A DNA stretch of 7,700 nt from Sulfurimonas sp. (GTDB taxonomy: Bacteria; Campylobacterota; Campylobacteria; Campylobacterales; Sulfurimonadaceae): positions 1 to 7,700 of the forward strand of contig JAUSKV010000056.1 of the NCBI GenBank assembly GCA_030646745.1. The letters are read 5' to 3'. The notes below the pieces were generated by a model. It was not told the origin of the DNA. It saw only the letters and a list, made by a program, of their open reading frames with translations, and ran no database searches. Shown piece by piece: positions 1-4,491 of the stretch (positions within the stretch are counted from its first letter, which is position 1; each line of letters opens with the position of its first letter). Both the position numbers and the translations under genes were made by a program.

Positions 1-674
1 TATCCCGTCGGCAAATCGTAGTAATAGGAGATGATTATGGCGCTTATGCTAAAAAACCACCCAATGCCAAAACTGGCGAAAAGTGGGTTTTTAAAGGAGA
101 GTGCTGTCGCCATGAGTGCCGGGGCGATAAGTAAAACAAACACGACCAGCACACCTGCTAAATGTACCGATGATGTGACTGTAAGAGCCAAAAGCGAGAA
201 GAACAAAAGCTCCTTGTAAAAGCCACTTAGTCGCGGATAAACTTTCCAGATAACAAGAGCAATAAGAGCGTAAATTGCTCCACTTTTTAGCACATCGCTC
301 ATCGGAGTAAAGAGTATATCGTTGGCTAATAGTGATTTAAAGTGCTCCATTCCCTCTGCTGAGCTTGATAGGACCATCATAATTCCACTTGCGCCCAGAA
401 CATATAAAAGCCCGATAAATGCCTCCAGTTTCATATCTCTTTGCGAAGCAACGGCTATTAAAAAAGCACTCAGCATGGCAAAGGAGAGAGTTAAAATGTA
501 AAAGTACTCTCCATGAAAATATCCAAGGCTTACAGCCGAGCCAAGCGCTGCAAATTGAGCAATGGCAAGGTCTGTAAATATAATTCCTTTTTCTAAAATT
601 CTTATCCCAAACCATGCATGTATCATCACAAGGATAATTACTAAAGCGATAGGAACTAAGAGAATGTCAATCAT
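1..674 (-). CDS. znuB: ABC-3 family metal ABC transporter permease (ZnuB-like), C-terminus cut by window edge
   Basis: Inner-membrane permease of a zinc/manganese-type ABC importer, which would carry metal delivered by the adjacent binding protein into the cytoplasm. I translated it by hand. The frame opens with MIDILLVPIALVI and stays open to base 1, giving 224 residues. The family is usually about 260-290 aa, so some 40-60 C-terminal residues are missing. It is strongly hydrophobic, with about seven candidate membrane helices (around residues 3-24, 37-55, 58-78, 86-104, 132-147, 155-190 as two, 199-220). The segment LAGVLVVFVLLIAPALMA (172-189) is typical of ZnuB/TroC/MntB permeases. The start codon overlaps the stop of the upstream binding-protein gene as ATGA (671-674), indicating translational coupling. 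Family assignment is confident. Zinc rather than manganese or iron is inferred from the neighbours. No ATPase subunit lies in the window; it may be downstream or elsewhere. Confidence 0.88.
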   Translation of the reverse strand, partial: MIDILLVPIALVIILVMIHAWFGIRILEKGIIFTDLAIAQFAALGSAVSLGYFHGEYFYILTLSFAMLSAFLIAVASQRDMKLEAFIGLLYVLGASGIMMVLSSSAEGMEHFKSLLANDILFTPMSDVLKSGAIYALIALVIWKVYPRLSGFYKELLFFSLLALTVTSSVHLAGVLVVFVLLIAPALMATALSFKNPLFASFGIGWFFSISAIIISYYYDLPTG

Positions 675-1552
675 TTTATGGCGCTTGTAAGGTAGTCAAA
701 AAGCGAAACCAAATCTTCAATAGTATCCAGTGCTCCGACATCGTGAGGCATGATCACAACTTTAATTCCTGATTTCTCACTGATAAACTCAGCCGTTTTT
801 GTATCGTGATAGACATCATGCAAGATACAGCAAGGGCTCTCTTTTTTTATAAGTTCAATGAGCTCCATAGTGTGTTTTGAACTTGGCGGGATTCCGGGGA
901 GCGGCTCAATCGTCGCAATAGAAGTGAGCCCATACGCATGGTTAAAATACGCCATAACATTATGGTACTGTACAACTTTAAGGGCGTTTTTGTCTGCCAT
1001 TTTGCTTTTCCACGTGTTAAGCTTTTTATTCCACATGTCAGAAAACTGTGCATAATTTTTTTCATACACTGCACTGTTTTGGCTGTCTATAGAGATTAAA
1101 AACTCTTTTATAGTTCCGGCAAGAATCAAAATATTGTTTGGGTCAAGGTGAAAGTGCGGATTTCCCTCAGGATGCACATCACCGCCTGAACGGTCAACGC
1201 TTGTCGGTTTTTGCAAAAGTTCTACATGCCGTGAAAGGTCTAAAAATGTTTTTGCAGTTGTAGCTATTTTTGGGTTTGAAGCACGCTCGATGAGTGGAGG
1301 GAGCCAACCGATTTCTAGCTGTCCTCCGTTCATAATAAGTGCATCTGCATCTCTGACTTTGGCTATAAGCGAAGGGCGCGGAACAATAAAATGCGGATCC
1401 CAATTTCCTTTTGCCAAAACTACCGTATCAACCTTGTCTGCGCCGATTGCTTTTGTAAGAGCACCGATGTAAGGGTAGGTAACGGCAACACTCAGGTTAG
1501 CAAAGAGTGTAAGCGGCAAAAGAAAGAGCAGTGCGAAAATATATTTTTTCAT
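671..1552 (-). CDS. znuA: Periplasmic metal-binding protein of a zinc-type ABC transporter (TroA/ZnuA superfamily)
   Basis: Captures a divalent metal, probably zinc, in the periplasm and hands it to the ZnuB-like permease encoded next. It has 293 aa, a normal family length. Residues 1-18 form a Sec signal peptide with likely cleavage after LFA. Expected metal ligands are H54 (in WDPHF), H133 (in NPHFHLDP, with H135 close by), H197 (in QYHNVM) and D271 (in MPHDVGA); these assignments follow the family pattern. The long His-rich loop of Escherichia coli ZnuA is absent; only a short segment with H127, H133 and H135 stands there. An unusual CC pair (C241-C242) followed by H245 and H249 lies near the C-terminus. 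The start is supported by AGGAGA five bases upstream, which overlaps the TAG stop of the porin gene. The 3' end overlaps znuB by four bases. Function is confident; exact metal specificity is inferred. Confidence 0.9.
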   Translation of the reverse strand: MKKYIFALLFLLPLTLFANLSVAVTYPYIGALTKAIGADKVDTVVLAKGNWDPHFIVPRPSLIAKVRDADALIMNGGQLEIGWLPPLIERASNPKIATTAKTFLDLSRHVELLQKPTSVDRSGGDVHPEGNPHFHLDPNNILILAGTIKEFLISIDSQNSAVYEKNYAQFSDMWNKKLNTWKSKMADKNALKVVQYHNVMAYFNHAYGLTSIATIEPLPGIPPSSKHTMELIELIKKESPCCILHDVYHDTKTAEFISEKSGIKVVIMPHDVGALDTIEDLVSLFDYLTSAIK

Positions 1553-1557
1553 ATTTA

Positions 1558-1563
1558 TCTCCT
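1558..1563 (-). promoter_or_regulatory. znuA ribosome-binding site overlapping the porin stop codon
   Basis: On the minus strand AGGAGA sits five bases before the znuA ATG. Its first bases are shared with the TAG stop (1562-1564) of the upstream porin gene. A ribosome finishing the porin is therefore already on the znuA initiation site, which favours termination-reinitiation coupling (inference). Confidence 0.75.
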
Positions 1564-2695
1564 AAAAACTATGGGCGCCATGTGCGCCGATAGCAAATGT
1601 TAATTGAAGAATAATTTCATCAATCGCCTTTTTGTTTCCATACATCTTAAATGTCTCATCATACGAATATTGGAGTCTCAGCTGCGCAAATTCACTTGTT
1701 TTATAGGAAGCATTTACTGTTGTTTTAGCACCGTAAGAATCTTGTAAAAAATCCTCGTATCTCAAACCGGCTTTCCAGTTCTCGTCCATCTGATAAATCA
1801 ACTGCGTGTAGTAGCCGCTCTGTTTTTTATCTTCGCCGATTGTTACATCATCGCTTATCATATCTCTGCGTAAAAGTTCACTCTGCCAGTTGATAAAGCT
1901 GTAGCTGTTAAAATAGTTTTTGATGCTCAAATCAGCACCGTAAACCTCAGAATTGCCCTTGTAAATAGCTGCTGCCGATTCTGCATCTTCTATATTTGAG
2001 ACACCGTTTGCATAGCTCACTCCAAGAAGCAGAGAAGCATCTTTTATATCAAATGAGTTCTTTAAATATCCGACATAGAGTGCTTCGCCGTCTTTTTTAT
2101 CAAAATCATTGGCAAATGTGCCGCCGTTTCCTTTTTGCATCGCCTCAAATCCCAGTTTCATATACCATGGAGTCGGAGCCAACCACTGAAACTGAACTCC
2201 GGGAGCATTGATTCCTTCGGGTGATAAAAAGCTGTTATATACAAGAGGTGCATCTGCAAAATCCCAAACATGTGCATGTTGAGAATTCAGGCGTCCAAAA
2301 TCAGATTTAAACTTTCCGCCTTTCACTTTTAAACTGTATGGCAGTGCTTTAGTAGTGAAATAAGCTTCTTCGATTTCAACACCCTCTGTACTGTGATGAA
2401 ATATGCCATCAAGCTCAAAAGCTTGGTCAACATTGCTATGCATCGCTAACTCTGCATAGTTTAGGTTAAAACCGTTATTTGTATTGAACTCTTTAAATGT
2501 TCCATACTCTCCATAGTTTGAAGTCGGAGCACTCTTTTCTAAATCAGTGTTGCTTACATTTCTGCTAACGAAACTGGTATCCATAATAAGTGAAATGTCG
2601 GGTATAAATTTTGATTGGTCAAAACTCCCACCACTCTCTCCTGCTAGTGTCAAAGTTGCACAAAGTGTGCTTAATAATAGTAATTTTTTTTGCAT
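1562..2695 (-). CDS. Outer-membrane beta-barrel (porin-like) protein of the zinc-uptake operon
   Basis: Predicted outer-membrane barrel of 377 aa that probably lets metal or a metal complex reach the periplasmic binding protein encoded just downstream. Residues 1-18 are a signal peptide (cleavage likely after TLA). The rest shows alternating polar/hydrophobic strands, many aromatic residues and a C-terminal Phe, as expected of BamA-assembled barrels. The last strand (about 359-370) is followed by GAHGAHSF with two histidines. The segment around 106-150, with VEIEEAYF, GGKFKSDFGRLNSQHAHVWDF and H140/H142, resembles, from memory, barrel proteins found in Shewanella-type zinc-regulated loci and annotated there as zinc-regulated outer-membrane receptors. 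No plug domain or TonB box is visible, so it is not a full TonB receptor. The ATG at 2695 has AGGA six bases upstream. Localisation is confident; the zinc role rests on context and recalled similarity. Confidence 0.75.
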   Translation of the reverse strand: MQKKLLLLSTLCATLTLAGESGGSFDQSKFIPDISLIMDTSFVSRNVSNTDLEKSAPTSNYGEYGTFKEFNTNNGFNLNYAELAMHSNVDQAFELDGIFHHSTEGVEIEEAYFTTKALPYSLKVKGGKFKSDFGRLNSQHAHVWDFADAPLVYNSFLSPEGINAPGVQFQWLAPTPWYMKLGFEAMQKGNGGTFANDFDKKDGEALYVGYLKNSFDIKDASLLLGVSYANGVSNIEDAESAAAIYKGNSEVYGADLSIKNYFNSYSFINWQSELLRRDMISDDVTIGEDKKQSGYYTQLIYQMDENWKAGLRYEDFLQDSYGAKTTVNASYKTSEFAQLRLQYSYDETFKMYGNKKAIDEIILQLTFAIGAHGAHSF

Positions 2696-2700
2696 AGGTA

Positions 2701-2751
2701 TCCTAAATAATTTATTTTTGTTTGTAAGGTTTTGTTTATTTGTATTTAGGA
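2701..2751 (-). promoter_or_regulatory. Inverted repeat that can mask the porin ribosome-binding site
   Basis: A perfect 9-bp inverted repeat (arms TCCTAAATA and TATTTAGGA, at 2743-2751 and 2701-2709) brackets the 50-bp gap between the small His/Cys gene and the porin gene. In the mRNA the 3' arm contains the porin AGGA ribosome-binding site, and the 5' arm contains the TAA stop of the upstream gene. Translation to that stop would unfold the stem. The 33-nt loop makes the stem modest in stability, so a regulatory role is an inference. Confidence 0.4.
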
Positions 2752-3012
2752 GAGGAGAGGAGGAGCGCGACTTTTGTAAGTGGTTTGTTTTGCCTGAGAG
2801 TTTAAAATTTGTGTTTGTAAAAAGATAGATTTAAAGCTGAAGAGTTCTACTTCTTTAAAATCAACCACTACGTCGGCAGAGACCGAGTGGTTATCGACTA
2901 TACAAACTTGACATGTAGAGCTATCATGACTCTTCACATGCTCAATTTCATGCAGAGCCGTAAAGGTTGTGGCAATGATAAAAAGCACAGAGAGAATAAG
3001 TCTAAATTTCAT
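2746..3012 (-). CDS. Small exported His/Cys protein, candidate periplasmic zinc chaperone
   Basis: An 88-aa protein and the first gene of the operon that continues with the barrel and the znuA/znuB homologues. Residues 1-19 are a signal peptide or membrane anchor (cleavage possible after FTA). The mature part begins with a histidine-rich stretch (H21, H25, H29), then a C34-x2-C37 motif, then D40 and H42. This cluster could bind a metal ion. The tail carries RAPP (82-85). The arrangement of His, CxxC and terminal R-x-P-P recalls DUF2946-like proteins and, from memory, small proteins named zinc uptake zinc chaperone in zinc ABC loci. I cannot confirm that by search. The ATG at 3012 has no good ribosome-binding site, which suggests a very short leader or leaderless start. 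Its last codons form a C/T-rich tract complementary to ribosome-binding sites. The gene is likely real; its function is inferred from motifs and context. Confidence 0.68.
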   Translation of the reverse strand: MKFRLILSVLFIIATTFTALHEIEHVKSHDSSTCQVCIVDNHSVSADVVVDFKEVELFSFKSIFLQTQILNSQAKQTTYKSRAPPLLS

Positions 3013-3056
3013 AAACGCAATTTTAGCTGATTTTACTTAAATGCGATTTAGTCGCA
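3013..3056 (-). promoter_or_regulatory. Putative promoter and operator of the metal-uptake operon
   Basis: Minus-strand TAAAAT hexamers at 3030-3035 and 3020-3025 are candidate -10 boxes, giving a leader of about 10 nt or none at all. A 15-bp dyad with arms TGCGA and TCGCA separated by five bases occupies 3042-3056, where the spacer/-35 region of the first promoter would lie. This placement fits a repressor site such as a metal-responsive regulator. The sequence does not obviously match the E. coli Zur or Fur consensus, so the regulator is unknown. Confidence 0.35.
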
Positions 3057-3064
3057 CTGATAAT

Positions 3065-3136
3065 AGATTGCTTTGTCGTTCCTCCTCGCGATGACGGTTG
3101 ATTTTCCATGTCATTGCGAGCAAAGCGAAGCAATCT
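3065..3136. repeat. Dispersed palindromic repeat (imperfect 72-bp inverted repeat)
   Basis: The left arm (3065-3095) begins AGATTGCTT and ends CGCGATGAC. The right arm (3110-3136) is its imperfect reverse complement, beginning GTCATTGCGAG and ending AAGCAATCT. The outer 9 bp pair perfectly and the inner GATGAC/GTCAT part pairs almost perfectly. The middle differs by a few bases, and a loop of about 14 bases lies between the arms. From memory, this AGATTGCTTCG...GTCATTGCGAG motif recurs as a dispersed repeat in many unrelated bacterial genomes and is often mistranslated as short proteins starting MSLRAKRSNL. It lies between two minus-strand transcription units. Just before it on the minus strand, after the OmpA-like stop codon, is a run of eight T (3151-3158) behind only a weak A/T stem, so any terminator there would be weak. 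Confidence 0.75.
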
Positions 3137-3172
3137 AAGAGGTGCAGCAGAAAAAAAAGATTTAAGAACTTT

Positions 3173-3997
3173 TTATTGTGCTACTTTTGGTAACTCGCTC
3201 GATAAAATATCAAGATTCGGAAGCATAATAATCTCTATACGGCGGTTGAGTGCTCTTCCCTCTTTCGTGTCGTTGTCTGCACGAGGGTGGAATTCGCCAA
3301 AACCTGCGGCTGACACATTTGTAGATAACACGCCTTTTTCAATCATCAAGTGAAGAACGCTGAGCGCGCGGGCAGTTGAAAGCTCCCAATTGCTTGGAAA
3401 ACTTGAACTCTTAATCGGCACGCTGTCTGTATGCCCCTCAATCTGGAACTTACGGTCGGTAAAATCTTTTAATACATTTGCTATATTTGCAAGAGCTATC
3501 TTTCCATCGGCATTCACCACGGCATTTCCGCTCGCAAAAAGAACATTCTCCGGCAGATTGATAACAATTCGTCCATTCTCTATGGTAACCGTGAGCTGTC
3601 CGCCGTCAATCATCTTTTGAAGCTGTTGCACAAATCTGGCATAAATCTCATTTCGTTTTTTGGTTTCAGCATCAATTCTGCGCATAGTTTCTAGCTGTCT
3701 TTCATAATCTTCTAGCTTCAGCAGTGACGAATTCAGGAGATTTTGTGCATCATACAGCTCCTCTTGAAGAGCCAGTTTTTTAATATCAAGACCTGAGAGT
3801 TCATTTTTTGTTTGTGCTATCTCTTTCTTATTCATTTTAATCAGATGTTCCTGCTCTTCAATGGTTTTTTCAGCCATTTCTAACGAAGATTTTGTTTTGT
3901 CAAGCTCTTGCAGCGTCGCTTCATGCGTCTGCTTCATAACACAGCCGGAATTAAACAGTGCCAAAAGACCCAACGTTACAATAATTGCCAATTTCAT
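3173..3997 (-). CDS. OmpA/MotB-like peptidoglycan-binding envelope protein with N-terminal coiled coil, probable lipoprotein
   Basis: Anchors the outer membrane, or an envelope complex, to the cell wall. It has 274 aa. Residues 1-18 form a signal peptide ending in LFNSG-C19. The cysteine suggests lipidation, but Asn at -3 is an atypical lipobox. Residues about 23-120 are a long charged coiled coil. Residues about 135-260 form an OmpA-like domain, with VLFASGNAVVNADG (152-165), the EGHTD motif with D191, NWELSTARA with R210, and ALNRRIEI (249-256). D191 and R210 occupy the positions known in OmpA proteins to hold the diaminopimelate of peptidoglycan. The pattern NWELSxARA is also common in MotB-like proteins, but there is no N-terminal stator helix with the proton-binding Asp, so it is not a flagellar stator. 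AAAGGAGAG lies upstream of the ATG with good spacing. It follows the 118-aa coiled-coil gene by 24 bp, probably in one operon. Confidence 0.85.
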   Translation of the reverse strand: MKLAIIVTLGLLALFNSGCVMKQTHEATLQELDKTKSSLEMAEKTIEEQEHLIKMNKKEIAQTKNELSGLDIKKLALQEELYDAQNLLNSSLLKLEDYERQLETMRRIDAETKKRNEIYARFVQQLQKMIDGGQLTVTIENGRIVINLPENVLFASGNAVVNADGKIALANIANVLKDFTDRKFQIEGHTDSVPIKSSSFPSNWELSTARALSVLHLMIEKGVLSTNVSAAGFGEFHPRADNDTKEGRALNRRIEIIMLPNLDILSSELPKVAQ

Positions 3998-4021
3998 ATT
4001 ACTCTCCTTTTTCTGCTTCGT

Positions 4022-4378
4022 TTATTTTTGCATAACTTTTTTATCTACAAGCATCTTCGATTTATCTTGTATTTTATTTTCTCTTTCTATATCTCTTTGT
4101 CGTCTTTCTATATCTTTTTTCAGTCGTTCCGCCTCTTTGTTCTTAAGTTTATCTTCTCTATGTATCTGTTTTTGTGTATTTCTTTGGGTTTGAGTCTCTT
4201 GCGTTTGGGCAAATTTTTCTACTCTGTCTTGCTGTTTCTCTCCCATCTCTTCCTGTTTTTCATTGAACTTATTTTGCTTTTGCTCATTTGATTTTGCTTT
4301 GTGTTCCGCCACCGTTCCAACTTCAACAGCTAGTAATAAACACGATGCACCAAGAAGTGCCAATACTGTTTTTTTCAT
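4022..4378 (-). CDS. Exported, highly charged coiled-coil protein of unknown function
   Basis: A 118-aa protein I cannot assign to a named family. Residues 1-24 look like a Sec signal peptide (MKK, hydrophobic core, likely cleavage after GTVA). C13 lies inside the hydrophobic core and is probably too early for a lipobox. The mature part (25-118) is made almost wholly of Lys, Glu, Gln, Arg, Asp and Asn, has no Cys, Trp or Pro and few aliphatic residues, and should form one long helix or coiled coil. The stretch KKDIERRQRDIEREN (88-102) contains a near-exact repeat of RDIER type. AAGGGA precedes the ATG. A good TATAAT -10 box lies at 4406-4411. The next gene, 24 bp downstream, encodes an OmpA-like protein that also has a coiled coil, so a partnership in the periplasm is plausible but unproven. 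Such low-complexity proteins attract false homology hits, so I leave it unnamed. Confidence 0.7.
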   Translation of the reverse strand: MKKTVLALLGASCLLLAVEVGTVAEHKAKSNEQKQNKFNEKQEEMGEKQQDRVEKFAQTQETQTQRNTQKQIHREDKLKNKEAERLKKDIERRQRDIERENKIQDKSKMLVDKKVMQK

Positions 4379-4491
4379 TATTTTCCCTTTTAAGTAAATT
4401 GCATTATTATAACTCAGATTATTGAAATTATTATAAAAACATATAGTTTATGTTAATATATAAAAACATGTTTCGTTTAAGGAGTTTCGTC
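4379..4491. promoter_or_regulatory. Divergent promoter region between the coiled-coil gene and ppsA
   Basis: This AT-rich region serves two diverging units. Leftward, TATAAT at 4406-4411 (minus strand) is a perfect -10 box with only a weak T/A-rich -35, giving a leader of roughly 20 nt. Rightward, TATAAA at 4432-4437, TATAGT at 4442-4447 and TATATA at 4457-4462 are possible -10 boxes for ppsA; none has a convincing -35. Weak -35 boxes are usual for Campylobacterota sigma-70 promoters. No clear operator dyad was seen. Confidence 0.45.
4479..4484 (+). promoter_or_regulatory. ppsA ribosome-binding site that fixes the start codon
   Basis: AAGGAG stands seven bases before the ATG at 4492. The in-frame ATG at 4450 has only A/T-rich sequence before it and would place this site inside the coding region, so 4492 is the better start. 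Confidence 0.85.

Noticed and set aside
337..615. Minus-strand open frame of 92 codons
   Set aside because: It is a frame-shifted shadow of the znuB-like permease, whose frame is continuous through the region and is missing its stop only because of the window edge.
2701..2751. Inverted repeat considered as an intrinsic terminator after the small His/Cys gene
   Set aside because: The loop is 33 nt, the stem is only 9 bp and mostly A/T, and no T-run follows on the minus strand. Overlap with the porin ribosome-binding site makes a translational role more plausible.
3108..3353. Plus-strand open frame of 81 codons beginning MSLRAKRSNL
   Set aside because: The start lies inside the palindromic repeat and the rest is antisense to the OmpA-like gene. 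Proteins beginning this way are typical spurious translations of this repeat.
3861..4291. Two overlapping plus-strand open frames (110 and 127 codons) rich in Phe, Leu and Ser
   Set aside because: They are the antisense image of the Lys/Glu-rich coiled-coil gene. The hydrophobic look comes from complementing Lys and Glu codons, and the minus-strand frames have ribosome-binding sites and signal peptides.
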